In this document: positions 1 through 9,400 of the stretch, one piece after another
How the letters are laid out: each line of letters begins with the position of its first letter
How positions within the stretch are numbered: position 1 is the stretch's first letter
The notes under the pieces: generated by a model
What the model saw: only the letters and a program-made list of their open reading frames with translations
Database searches by the model: none
Told to the model about the DNA's origin: nothing
Position numbers and translations under genes: made by a program
Assembly: GCA_036262095.1 (NCBI GenBank)
Contig: DATAJQ010000097.1
Coordinates: 16,329-80,328 of the forward strand
DNA from: Terrimonas_A sp036262095
GTDB lineage: Bacteria > Bacteroidota > Bacteroidia > Chitinophagales > Chitinophagaceae
DNA length: 64,000 nt
Direction of reading: 5' to 3'

Positions 1-1
1 G

Positions 2-895
2 CAACTCGGAATAGGTATTTTATATAATGCCTCGTTGCCTGAATATCTCGGGCAGCATATGGATCAACTGGACTACATTGAGATCATTCCCGATATGTTC
101 TGGTCAGATGAAGGAAGAGGGCAACAGCCGAGGTTCCGGCCCCTGCCCAAATGGATGCATCAATTGGATTGGATTGCTGGGCGGGTGCCATTGGTTGCCC
201 ATAATATCGGCATCTCAATCGGCACCATTGATTACTTTGATGAAGAATACATACGATTCATGCGGCAAATGCATGAAACATATCAGTTCCAATGGCATAG
301 CGATCATCTCTCCTTTCTTAAATTGCCAACTAAAGGACCGCATGATCACAATGCAGGGATCGCTATTCCTGTTCCATACGATGAAGAATACCTCACGATG
401 ATAGGAAAGAAAGTGGAGTTTATCCGCGATACAATAGATATTCCTTTCCTGCTTGAAAATAATGTTTACTTCGTGGAATATCCTGAACAGGATTATACAG
501 AAACTGCATTTGTGAACAAGCTGGTCAGCAACCATCATTGTAATATTTTGCTCGATATCCATAACCTGCATGTCAACGCTATAAACCAGGGGGCTGATGC
601 AAAAGCATATATCGATGAACTGGATATGGAAAATGTGATGGAAATGCATATTGCTGGCGGCAACGACATGAATGGCTTCTATATGGATTCGCATGCGGGT
701 CCATGCCCCGATGAAGTGTGGGAATTGCTTGACTATGCTGTAAGCAAGGCGCCTAACCTGCGTGGCATCACTTTCGAATTCCATGAATCCTATTTTCCGC
801 TCCTGCAATTCGACGGGTTGAACAGGCAGATAGAACTTGCAAGAAATACATGGGAAAAATATCACTTAAAACACCAGGGGTATGAGCGCGCGTGA
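2..895 (+). CDS. DUF692 family multinuclear iron oxygenase (MNIO), 5' end outside window
   Basis: The open frame runs into the left edge with no stop, so the true start is upstream; a TTG at 35 is only an internal codon. Matches the DUF692/MNIO (MbnB, TglH, ChrH, HvfB) TIM-barrel family. Its metal-ligand motifs are in order: SDHLSF (His near 305), LLENN (Glu near 455), LLDIHNLHVN (Asp near 554), EMHIAGG (His near 647), DSHAGPCPDEVW (near 686-721) and a C-terminal EFHE. Family members use two or three irons and O2 to rework cysteines or asparagines of RiPP precursor peptides in the cytoplasm. The stop overlaps the start of the next gene by 14 bases, the usual layout of an MNIO with its partner. 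No precursor gene is visible in the window, so it would lie upstream. Confidence 0.9.
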   Translation, partial: QLGIGILYNASLPEYLGQHMDQLDYIEIIPDMFWSDEGRGQQPRFRPLPKWMHQLDWIAGRVPLVAHNIGISIGTIDYFDEEYIRFMRQMHETYQFQWHSDHLSFLKLPTKGPHDHNAGIAIPVPYDEEYLTMIGKKVEFIRDTIDIPFLLENNVYFVEYPEQDYTETAFVNKLVSNHHCNILLDIHNLHVNAINQGADAKAYIDELDMENVMEMHIAGGNDMNGFYMDSHAGPCPDEVWELLDYAVSKAPNLRGITFEFHESYFPLLQFDGLNRQIELARNTWEKYHLKHQGYERA

Positions 896-1532
896 TTTTC
901 AACTGGCATTTGCTTCATTGATTGCTTCGCCCCAAACCTGCTGTGAACTGCTAACAGCAGAGGAGCCTTTCTTTACCCGTTTCCACCTGACAGAAAAAGA
1001 AAAACTTCGTTTACGTGCTATCGTAAGGCAAAAGGGGATTTCTGCCTGTTGCTCCTTATACAGGATGAACAGGGTTACGCCGGTTTACTCACAACTCTCA
1101 AATACCTGTGCTTTGTTAAAAGATAAACTGATACCATTAATAGAAGAATTCTGGCAGTATTTGACAAAGCCAAGTCTTCAATTCAGGGAAGAGGTTCTTG
1201 AGTTTGGCGATTTTTTAATGAATAAAATAGATCTGGGAACCATTCATCTGCCCTATCTGAAAGAAGTGCTGCAGTTGGAGATGGCCATGAATGAACTGAG
1301 CTACCTGCCTGAAGGCGAATACCGGATGCTCAGTTTTGAACATGATATTTTTTTTGTGCTGCAGGCATTGGCTGAAGGAAGGCTGGAGGAAGCAGTTGTA
1401 CCCTATTCCACGGAGAGGTATAAGATGTATATAAAGAATGATAGGGTTGAGATGGAAACGGCAGAAGATTCTTGCATCGGACTGGAAGTAAATCAGTCAT
1501 CAACTATACGGACGACCCTTGAGACTAAATAA
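882..1532 (+). CDS. MNIO partner protein (ChrI/HvfC/MbnC-like role)
   Basis: A 216-residue soluble protein starting inside the end of the MNIO gene, so translation is probably coupled. I do not recognise a named catalytic motif. The segment LRAIVRQKGISACCSLYR and the mostly helical C-terminal half are compatible with the small partner proteins that bring precursor peptides to DUF692 enzymes, and the position is decisive for that reading. The last 30 residues are polar and probably disordered. The partner role is inferred from adjacency and size; the family assignment is weaker than that of the enzyme. It is followed directly by a strong terminator, so it closes its operon. Confidence 0.65.
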   Translation: MSARDFQLAFASLIASPQTCCELLTAEEPFFTRFHLTEKEKLRLRAIVRQKGISACCSLYRMNRVTPVYSQLSNTCALLKDKLIPLIEEFWQYLTKPSLQFREEVLEFGDFLMNKIDLGTIHLPYLKEVLQLEMAMNELSYLPEGEYRMLSFEHDIFFVLQALAEGRLEEAVVPYSTERYKMYIKNDRVEMETAEDSCIGLEVNQSSTIRTTLETK

Positions 1533-1566
1533 AACAGGGGCTCAAATTTTGAGCCCCTGTTTTATT
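1529..1566. terminator. Bidirectional intrinsic terminator
   Basis: A perfect inverted repeat with 17-18 bp arms (1529-1546 and 1548-1565) and a very tight turn, GC-rich core AGGGGCTC/GAGCCCCT flanked by A-tract and T-tract. It overlaps the stop codon of the MNIO partner and lies between convergent genes, so it can stop transcription from both sides. Confidence 0.9.
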
Positions 1567-1591
1567 TAGATCATCTAACCTCAGCGACCCC

Positions 1592-2338
1592 TCACAGTTC
1601 CTTAACCATTATATTCTTAAAATACACTTTATTCCCATGATCCTGTAATGCGATCAACCCTGTCTTTGCCATTCCATAATCCGCATAATCCTTCCATTTA
1701 CCTGTTTCTTTTTTCTTTTTCCAGTCATCCCCCCAGGCTTGAAATTCAACAATTTTTTCACCATTAAGCCAATATTCTGCGTGCCCTTTATCAAACACGA
1801 TCCTGCTGCTGTTCCATTCCCCGACAGGTTTCATTTTTTTGTTGCTGCCTGCTGTATACATCGCATAATCAGCACCTGTTTTCTGCCATTCTTCCAGCTT
1901 TCCCGGAAAATCTTTATCATCTATCATCTGGTATTCCGGACCTGTTTCATAAGGCGCCTGGTATTTGGAACTTTCTACCACGTGATACATAAGACCACTG
2001 TTTGCTCCTTTGGTGAGTTTCCAGTCCCATTTCAGTTCAAAATTTTCGTAGGCTTTATCTGTTACGATGTCTCCGCCATGTGCGTCCTTGGCGGCACCGA
2101 GGCAAACGAGTGAACTGTCCTCGATCATCCAGTTCTTTATCTCTCCCTGTTTGTTATAACCGTGCCATCCGGTAAATGATTTACCATCAAAAAGGCTTAC
2201 CCATTGATGTTCTACAGGAGTTGTTTGTGCCATTGTATCAGTTTTTGCTTGTTCTGTTGCTGTGGTCGGCGTATTGTTTTCGCCACAGGAAATCAATGTT
2301 GCAAGTGAAAGCGCTCCAAACAAGTATTTCAGGTTCAT
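1592..2338 (-). CDS. DUF1080 lipoprotein (3-keto-disaccharide hydrolase family)
   Basis: 248 residues with a lipoprotein signal (lipobox LISC, Cys 19), a Thr/Gln-rich linker and then one DUF1080 / 3-keto-disaccharide hydrolase domain (PF06439, about residues 45-248). It opens with WVSLFDGKSFTGWHG and closes with ALQDHGNKVYFKNIMVKEL, both typical. The fold is a concanavalin-like beta sandwich; members cleave glycosides already oxidised at C3 by eliminative chemistry. It lies 11 bases after the Gfo/Idh/MocA oxidoreductase, which could make the 3-keto substrate. Expected in the periplasm or outer membrane. Together with a second DUF1080 gene it frames that oxidoreductase. Confidence 0.88.
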   Translation of the reverse strand: MNLKYLFGALSLATLISCGENNTPTTATEQAKTDTMAQTTPVEHQWVSLFDGKSFTGWHGYNKQGEIKNWMIEDSSLVCLGAAKDAHGGDIVTDKAYENFELKWDWKLTKGANSGLMYHVVESSKYQAPYETGPEYQMIDDKDFPGKLEEWQKTGADYAMYTAGSNKKMKPVGEWNSSRIVFDKGHAEYWLNGEKIVEFQAWGDDWKKKKETGKWKDYADYGMAKTGLIALQDHGNKVYFKNIMVKEL

Positions 2339-2349
2339 ATACCAGGTAT

Positions 2350-3717
2350 TTATTTTTTAATTAATTGCATTTTTTCAGGATTCCATAAGATGGCAGTATT
2401 ATTATTATAACTGTCGTTACATAACAATGCTGGTGCTGCTGCGCGGTAACCAAATACAGCGTCTTCGGCAACCTTGCCACCCGTGCGTATGGCATTGAAG
2501 AAATTGGCGAAATGATCATAAGGCCCACCGAGATAACCTTTCTCCGCCTCAAAAGTATATTCCTGTGGAGGAAGGATCCTTTTGCGGCCGGTAACCGGGG
2601 TGCCTGCTTTTTTCATCTGTTCGATAAAGAAGGGATCATCAGAAGATACGTCCTTGTTCCTTTTCAGTGTAACAGAATCCCAGGTGATATCCATTGAACC
2701 TTCGCTTCCTACAAGCTTCAGGTAAGTTGTTCCGCTTGTGCCGTCCACGAAATTGCATCGCAGGGAAAGGTTGAATGCGGGATGAACCTGCTGTCCGTAA
2801 TCAAACACACCAATCAGTACATCCGGTACTTCACGGCCATCTTTCCAGTAACGGAGACCACCGGAAGAATACACTTTATTCGGACCGAAGGAATCAGTAA
2901 TAAAATGAAGGCTTGAAAACAAATGCACGAAAAGATCGCCGGACATTCCGGTACCATAATCGGTATAATTTCTCCACCTGAAGAAGCGGGTGGCATCAAA
3001 AGGGCGTTTGTTTGTATTGCTGACGAATGTATCCCAGTCAACGGTAGAAGGGGATGCATCTGCAGGGATCGGGTATTGCCATGCACCTACCGGTGAATGT
3101 CTTGCCCAGAATCCTTCAGCATAGTTCAATTGCCCGATGGCTCCGTCTTTTAACAGCTGCTTTGCTTTTTCATTACCAAGAGAGGAAACGCCCTGGCTGC
3201 CGACCTGGAATACTTTGCCGGATTGTTTCTGCGCTGCTATTACATCGTGCCCCTCGTCAATGGAATGCACCATTGGCTTTTCGCAATACACGTGCTTTCC
3301 TGCTTTTAAAGCGTCGATAGAGATTTGTTTATGCCAGTGATCGGGAGTGGCGATGATTACCGCATCCACGTCTTTCCTGGCCAGGATCTCTTTGTAACTG
3401 CGGGTAGTGAACAGGTCGGAGCCCCACCGGTCTTTTGCATCTTTAAGCCTGCCATCATACAGATCGCAGACTGCTACGAGCTTTGCGCCGGGAACGCGAA
3501 GCGCCGTCTTGGTGTCTTCTGTTCCCATTCCACCTGCCCCTATCAATGCGATATTGATATTGTCATTCGGGCTTACAATAGATCTTTTCAGAAATTCGGA
3601 GTACTTATGTTCTCCTTCTGCTGAAAAAACGCTGGAGCCGACAGCTACGGCTGCAGTTGATCCGGCAAGTTTTTTAATGAAGCTTCTTCTTGAAGGGTCC
3701 TGGAAGAATTTACTCAT
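2350..3717 (-). CDS. Tat-exported Gfo/Idh/MocA family oxidoreductase
   Basis: 455 residues. The N-terminus carries a twin-arginine signal (SRRSFIKKLAGS followed by an Ala/Val stretch), so the protein is folded with its cofactor and exported. The Rossmann part starts at about residue 53 with IALIGAGGMG, and the family motif CEKPM follows about 100 residues later; the C-terminal half is the Gfo/Idh/MocA substrate domain. Relatives oxidise or reduce sugar hydroxyls with tightly bound NAD(P). It sits between two DUF1080 genes (8 and 11 base gaps), which fits C3 oxidation of a glycoside followed by cleavage. Substrate unknown. Confidence 0.92.
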   Translation of the reverse strand: MSKFFQDPSRRSFIKKLAGSTAAVAVGSSVFSAEGEHKYSEFLKRSIVSPNDNINIALIGAGGMGTEDTKTALRVPGAKLVAVCDLYDGRLKDAKDRWGSDLFTTRSYKEILARKDVDAVIIATPDHWHKQISIDALKAGKHVYCEKPMVHSIDEGHDVIAAQKQSGKVFQVGSQGVSSLGNEKAKQLLKDGAIGQLNYAEGFWARHSPVGAWQYPIPADASPSTVDWDTFVSNTNKRPFDATRFFRWRNYTDYGTGMSGDLFVHLFSSLHFITDSFGPNKVYSSGGLRYWKDGREVPDVLIGVFDYGQQVHPAFNLSLRCNFVDGTSGTTYLKLVGSEGSMDITWDSVTLKRNKDVSSDDPFFIEQMKKAGTPVTGRKRILPPQEYTFEAEKGYLGGPYDHFANFFNAIRTGGKVAEDAVFGYRAAAPALLCNDSYNNNTAILWNPEKMQLIKK

Positions 3718-3725
3718 GTGTTTGT

Positions 3726-4325
3726 TTATTTCAGTTCTTTAATGCGGATATTTTTCCATCTTACTTTAATTCCACCACCATCGTGTATCTGGAGAGCTAT
3801 AAAGCCCTTTCCTTTACCGATCTTTTCATCGCTGAGGCTCACCATTTCTGTTCCGTTGAGCCAGGTGGTCACTTTGTCATTTACAACAAGTATTTTCATC
3901 TTATTCCAGCTGCCAGCTTTCAATATCTTTTCCTTTTCAGGTGAAGGTTTGATGAGCCAGCCTCTTCCATAAGATTCATAGATGCCTCCTGTATTATGAT
4001 CGGGCGGAGCAACTTCAACCTGCCAGCCGTTAATGGTAGTGCCTTCAATTCCTGATCTGAAGAATACGCCACTGTTCCCATCGGCTTCCTGTTTGAACTC
4101 CAGTTCCAGGAGAAAATTGTGATAGGGCTGCTCGGTGGAGAGATAGCCATACTTTTTGTCGGGGCCACTTTCACAGATAAGTTCTTTATCCTCTACGTAC
4201 CATTTTTCTGTACCATGGATCTTCCATCCTGAAAGATCTTTCCCGTTAAAAAGTTTTTTAAACCCCGCGGGGGTGGCAAAAACAAATGATCCAAGGATCA
4301 AGATAACCGTTAGTATGTATTTCAT
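3726..4325 (-). CDS. Secreted DUF1080 protein (3-keto-disaccharide hydrolase family)
   Basis: 199 residues with a cleavable signal peptide (MKYILTVILILGSFVFA) and no lipobox cysteine, followed directly by a short DUF1080 domain (FKKLFNGKDLSGWKIHG near residue 22, GGIKVRWKNIRIKEL at the end). It is shorter than the first DUF1080 protein and lacks its linker, so the two are different subtypes, not recent copies. First gene of the leftward group 4325-1592, with an 8 base gap to the oxidoreductase. Probably periplasmic, acting on 3-keto-glycosides. Confidence 0.87.
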   Translation of the reverse strand: MKYILTVILILGSFVFATPAGFKKLFNGKDLSGWKIHGTEKWYVEDKELICESGPDKKYGYLSTEQPYHNFLLELEFKQEADGNSGVFFRSGIEGTTINGWQVEVAPPDHNTGGIYESYGRGWLIKPSPEKEKILKAGSWNKMKILVVNDKVTTWLNGTEMVSLSDEKIGKGKGFIALQIHDGGGIKVRWKNIRIKELK

Positions 4326-4779
4326 ATTAATGATTGACAGCGTATGTCTAAAAATACATTCTTTCCTGAATAAAACAGGCTCAGGATAATTTTCTTTTAA
4401 TATAAATCAGCAAGAGCCTGCGCGGATCAGGGATCTTAACGCGAGTGATGACAGATCCCGATCATAAGAGGATAAAGACACCTCTTGCGCTCCCCGCTTT
4501 TTCGCCAGGCAGTCTTGGATCAGTATGACCGGATCTATTGTCAATATTTTATTGTCTTTTATAGAAACTGACGATTTCAGAAAAGGGTTGGGTAAAAATG
4601 AGTATTTCTCAAATTTAATTTTTCCCGGTTATGAATGTTCCGTTGGAAATATGATAATCATATTGTTCCGGCGAAGTGTACCGGAGAGCAGGCGGGAGCC
4701 AGGGAGCAGTTTTAACTGACCGGGTGAGGAAGCTGGCAGATGGTATGGTGGAAATAAGAGGAGGGCGGCTTACATTATA
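4326..4779. other. Intergenic region of 454 bases
   Basis: No convincing gene. On the minus strand it is the upstream region of the DUF1080/Gfo cassette. A 64-codon frame at 4525-4719 has no family features and I do not call it. Positions 4410-4488 can fold (separate entry). The rest is AT-rich at 4530-4640 and GC-richer at 4670-4760. Confidence 0.6.
4410..4488. other. Possible structured leader or small RNA element
   Basis: An outer inverted repeat GCAAGAG (4410-4416) / CTCTTGC (4482-4488) encloses an inner one, 4425-4436 with 4453-4463 (one bulged base). A competing short stem AAGAGG (4466-4471) / CCTCTT (4481-4486) shares the right arm of the outer stem. On the minus strand this would lie in the leader of the DUF1080 operon. 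No known riboswitch class recognised. Confidence 0.25.
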
Positions 4780-5760
4780 TTACTGCTTCACAAACCTGGT
4801 CACATTATTTTTTATTTTATCCACTGTTCTTAGATAACTAAAAATGGCTGACAGGTCCGAACTATCCATGCCTGTATACATAAACCATGGCATTGGTGTA
4901 TTAAAATCATTCGACCCCAGCTTTTGTGTATGATAACTTGAATCAGAGAACCGTTTAAATTTCTGAACAAAAAGTTCACTTGACCAGCTTCCGATACCGG
5001 TTTCAATATCTGCCGTAATATTAGGCGCTGTTACGATCATTCCATTCGGGAAATTAAATGAACGTCCGCCGCCAAATTCAGTACCGGTAATCGGATCGGC
5101 CTGCTTATCAACCTGGCTGTGGCAATCCACACACTTGGCCATCGTTACAAGGTACTTTCCATAAGCCACTGTGTCAGTTTTTGCAGGCTTAGGCGATAAG
5201 GAAGCTTTGGTTGGAATGGTGTTTACTATAAAGCTTACCGGGAAATCAAGTGTTCTTTCCGGCACATTATTCGCAATCGAAGGAAGGGAGCGCAAGTAGG
5301 CTATAATACTATAAATATCTTCCTGGTCCATTTTTCCATAACTTAAATATCCCATCAGGGGGAATAGCGCTTTATCATGTTTATTTTGCCCTGTGGTGAT
5401 GGCTCTGAAAATTTCGCCATCGGTCCAGTTAGAAAGCGCGTAAGGCGTAATATTAGGTGAATACAGGGTGCCGGGAAATTGCATTTCCTTTCCGAATTTT
5501 TCGCCTCCGGCTCCAAATGTGCCTTCTTTAATAGGGCCACCGTACATCGTCCAGTCGCGCTGGCTGTGGCAATCCATACAGGCTGCTACATGGTTGGCCA
5601 GGTATTTACCTCTTTCCACCCGCTCTGGAGTGGCTTCTATCTTAATATCGGGAGCATCACCAACATTGGGTAATGCTTTTTTCACGTACACCATAACCGC
5701 TGCAATGCCAACAACAACTACCATCACTAAAATAAAGAGTACTTTAAAGATCTTTTTCAC
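4780..5760 (-). CDS. Membrane-anchored diheme cytochrome c
   Basis: 326 residues. One N-terminal transmembrane helix (about residues 6-25) anchors two cytochrome c domains in the periplasm, with heme sites CMDCH (61-65) and CVDCH (about 210-214). Likely axial methionines are in LFPLMGY and NTPMPWF. Related to two-domain cytochromes that take electrons from periplasmic dehydrogenases. No dehydrogenase of the PQQ or molybdenum type is adjacent; the nearest oxidoreductase is the Gfo/Idh/MocA gene downstream in the same direction, but a 450 base gap separates them. The partner therefore remains open. Confidence 0.9.
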   Translation of the reverse strand: MKKIFKVLFILVMVVVVGIAAVMVYVKKALPNVGDAPDIKIEATPERVERGKYLANHVAACMDCHSQRDWTMYGGPIKEGTFGAGGEKFGKEMQFPGTLYSPNITPYALSNWTDGEIFRAITTGQNKHDKALFPLMGYLSYGKMDQEDIYSIIAYLRSLPSIANNVPERTLDFPVSFIVNTIPTKASLSPKPAKTDTVAYGKYLVTMAKCVDCHSQVDKQADPITGTEFGGGRSFNFPNGMIVTAPNITADIETGIGSWSSELFVQKFKRFSDSSYHTQKLGSNDFNTPMPWFMYTGMDSSDLSAIFSYLRTVDKIKNNVTRFVKQ

Positions 5761-5828
5761 CGTTTTTTATTTTTCTGTTATTAATCCTGTCTGGTTATCA
5801 TTTTTGTGGGGCAGGTTGCGGTCTACAG

Positions 5829-6353
5829 TTATTTTTTTACAGTTTTTATTTCTTCCACTCCTTCTACAGTGTACTTAAGCGTAATGAATTCTGAGGCATT
5901 TTCCATAATTGCCTGGTAAGCTGTTTGACCGTATGCCTGTATTTCAGTAGCCCGGAACAGGCGGTAAGCAGCGTAATCTTTTTGAATTTCTTTGCTGAAA
6001 GCTTCAGGCAAATTTTCCATACGGCACTCCGTGATCGCATAGCTCATTTTGCCTTTTGAAGAAAAGCAGGCGGTGGCTTTCCGGCCATTATTTAAAAAGG
6101 ACACAAAATGGTACGAGTCTTTCTCGTACCATTTGGGTTCTGTTGCCTTTGGAAATAAGGTGGAAAAGGAGGCGGCTATTGTTGGGCTTACGGCGGCAGT
6201 ATTTTCTGCGCTAACTTCTTTTTTGGTGATCGTTGCTATGGCATCAGGATCTTTTTCAGTGTTTCCCGCGTACATGCCTTGTCCGAAAGACAGGATTGAA
6301 ACACCCAGAGTAAGGAATAAAGTGGCGGCTAAGGTTTTGGTGCACTGTTTCAT
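5829..6353 (-). CDS. Exported PepSY-like small protein
   Basis: 174 residues with a signal peptide (MKQCTKTLAATLFLTLGVSILSFGQ). The mature part from about residue 55 (FSTLFPKATEPKWYEKD, then a strand-rich region, then LPEAFSKEIQKDY) resembles PepSY-like / BLIP-like proteins of Bacteroidota, which bind rather than catalyse. Biochemical role unknown. It lies 68 bases before the cytochrome c gene in the same direction and may share its transcript. Start chosen at the ATG that begins the signal peptide. Confidence 0.7.
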   Translation of the reverse strand: MKQCTKTLAATLFLTLGVSILSFGQGMYAGNTEKDPDAIATITKKEVSAENTAAVSPTIAASFSTLFPKATEPKWYEKDSYHFVSFLNNGRKATACFSSKGKMSYAITECRMENLPEAFSKEIQKDYAAYRLFRATEIQAYGQTAYQAIMENASEFITLKYTVEGVEEIKTVKK

Positions 6354-6400
6354 TTTAATACGATTGGATTATTATGAATCAATTGTAGTTACAGCATAAA

Positions 6401-6427
6401 AATACCCTTCCACCCAGCCGGAAGGCT
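6401..6427 (-). terminator. Probable terminator of the HTCS gene
   Basis: On the minus strand, CCTTCC/GGAAGG arms (6420-6425 and 6406-6411) around an 8-base loop are followed by a T-rich run, 36 bases after the HTCS stop codon. The stem is short, so strength is uncertain. Confidence 0.5.
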
Positions 6428-6460
6428 ATAAGAATTGATTCAAAAGCTATCAGTTTTGGG

Positions 6461-9400
6461 TCATTTGTGCTTTGAAAACCAATCTGTTGGAGATAATCCG
6501 TATTGCTCCTTGAAGCATTGGCTGAAATAAGAGGGGCTGCTGAACCCGGTTTGGTAGGCGGCAGACGCTATATCCAAACCGGCAGCTATCAGGCCGGAGG
6601 CTTTCTGTAATCTGTATTGACGGATAAGATCGTTGGTAGAAATATTGAGCAGTGACTTTAACTTACGGTTGAGAGTGCTCCTGCTCATGGCCATCACCTT
6701 ACATAAATAATCTACGCCAAGTTCTGCATCGTCCAGTTTTGCATTTATCTCTTCATATAAACGGACCAGGAAGGGGTCAGTAACTTCAGGTAATGGATCA
6801 GCCGGCTTTAAATGTGAAAGCTGTGATTGCAGCCATTCCCTTTGGCTCTGCTGCAGCCGGTACAAATTAGCAGTACGCAGTTCCAGTTCAGGCAAATTGA
6901 AGGGCTTGGTGAGATAATCATCTGCACCGGTACCCAATCCCCTGAGCCGCGCATCATGTGCCGCTTTCGAAGTGAGTAAAATGAATCCTATATGGGAAGT
7001 GCGGCTGTCTGTCTTGCACATTTTGCATAAATCGAACCCATCCCGCCCCGGCATCATCACATCACTAATGATCAGATCAGGCAATTCCTGTAAAATGATT
7101 TCCCAGGCTTTTGATCCATCCGAGGCTTCCAGCACACGATATTGTTTGCAAAGGGTTTCTACTAAGAATGCACGCAATTCATCATTATCCTCTGCCACCA
7201 GCAATAATGGAGCATCCGCCTGAGCAGTTTGATCCGTTTGCGTTGGTGAATTGCCTTTTTCAACAAGTGGCGTGACTTGTGGCTTTTCCACTTTTTTCAT
7301 TGGAACAGTAACGGTGAAACAGGTGTAACCACCAGGAAGGCTATCCACTTCAACGCTTCCGTCCATTAGAGCTGTCAATTCTTTTACCAGTGACAGGCCA
7401 ATGCCTGTGCCGCCATAATTTCGTATGGCCGAGTCATCTACCTGGTAAAAGCGGGTGAATATTTTTTCGTGCAGTTCTTTTGGTATGCCAGGGCCATTGT
7501 CGGTTACATCTAACCGGATCTCGCCTTCTGGTGTAGTAGAAAGCGTTACAGCAACGATTCCATTTTCGGGAGTAAATTTTAGTGCATTACTTACAAGGTT
7601 GGTAATGATCTTCTCCCATTTTTCTTCATCAAACAGGTAATAGCCTGCTACCTTATCTGCTGTAAAGCTGAGGGTGATATTTTTATCCTGCGCTGTTACT
7701 TCAAAAGTGCTCACACAATCGGAAGTAAAAACATCAATTTCGCCTGCTGTTGTTTTTAACCTGAGCTGGCCGTGGTCGAGTTTAGAAAAATCAAGAAATT
7801 CATTAACAAGCCGCAACAACTGTTTTGAATTTCTTTGAGCCGTTTTTATGTTTCGCACGGCAGCCGCAGAAAGCGAAGGTTCCTCTGCCAGTTTTTCAAG
7901 CGGTGTAATGATAAGGGTTAATGGTGTTCTGAACTCATGGGTGATATTGCTGAAGAACCGGTCTTTTAATTCATCGACTTCCTTCAGGCGAAGCGCTTCC
8001 CTTCTTTCAAATATCAGGTTTTGCTGTATCCTCAGTCTTCTTTCCCTGAATAAAAAATACCAACGGATCAAAGCCAAAACGATCAATGAGTAAATAAGCC
8101 ATGCCCACCAGGTGCGCCAAAAAGGAGGTCTGATATTCACTTTTATCGATGTAATAGCATTGCTCCATAAACCATTATCGTCGGTAGCATTTATTTTAAA
8201 AGTGTAGTTGCCTGGCGACAGGGCCGAGTAGAATGCTATATTGGAATAGCCATTTTCTATCCAACCTTTGTCGACACCTTCCAACTGGTACCGGTATTTT
8301 ATTTTTTGCGGCTGGTTGTACATGAGTGCTGCAAACTCAAACCGCAAATAGTTTTTATCATAAGGCAGATCAATAACAGATAAGGTGCTCAGGGAATGTT
8401 TGATGAAACTATTGGCCCGGTTAACGTCCTGCGGCTCGTTGTTAATTAATAAGCCGGTCAACAGTACCGGCACCCGCTCTGTTTTATTGGGCAGTTCGAA
8501 ATCGGCAGGATCAAAGATGCAATAGCCATCCAGCCCGCCAAACAGAAGCCGCCCATCAGGCAATATGAATTTATGTGCCCTGTTAAATTCATTACCCGGA
8601 AGGCCATCCGTTTTTTCAAAAGCAATAATGCGATTAGTTTTGGGGTCAAGCCTGAAGATACCTTTATTGGTACTGCACCAGATCTTGCCAGTCTTGTCGG
8701 GCAAAATGCAATAAATGGTATTATTGGGTAGCCCGTCATCCATGGTATAAGCGCGTTGCAATCCTTTTTGCGCATCCCATAACAGCAAACCACCACCACG
8801 TGAACCGATCCAGAATTTGTTTTTATCGGTAGGGTCTGCACAAATCTCAGTAAGGGCTTTGGGCACATCATTAGTTCCTACCCGCCCTGCATATTTGGCA
8901 ACCAGTTTTTTTCCATCAAACTGGAATAATCCGTTTGTAAGAGTGGTCATCCAGATATAGCCGCCAATATACCTTGCATCGGCAAGTTCTACCGCTGTAA
9001 AGTTTGCTGGGTCCGGTTGCAGTTTTTTCGGAACAGCATCAGCATTGCTCCAGGTATACCATACAGATTCTGCCTGGTCAAAAGCCCAGATCTCATCTCC
9101 AGGCATCGTAACAACAGCAGTAAAGATTTTTTTATCAGGTAAGTGTGCAAACCGGCGGAACCCTTGTTTTGTAAACTGAAAAACCCCATCCCGTTCATAC
9201 CAGTTATTGCAGGAATAAAGATCGCCCTTATCATCCCAGGCCTGCCGGAAATAATAGCCGGCATCGGGGTCCTTCCATCCAAAAGGCAATTTTGCTTTGT
9301 TGCTACCAAGCAGCCCGGCTATTTCTTCTATAAAATTTCCGTCATTTTTATACGACTCAAAATGGAGTGCCTGAAGGTCTATTTTAAGTACGCCCTGCGC

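Noticed and set aside
215..865. Long minus-strand frame of 216 codons
   Set aside because: It is the exact shadow of the MNIO gene, whose metal motifs are on the plus strand.
4525..4719. 64-codon plus-strand frame in the gap before the cytochrome gene
   Set aside because: No signal peptide, domain or neighbouring operon; protein composition looks random.
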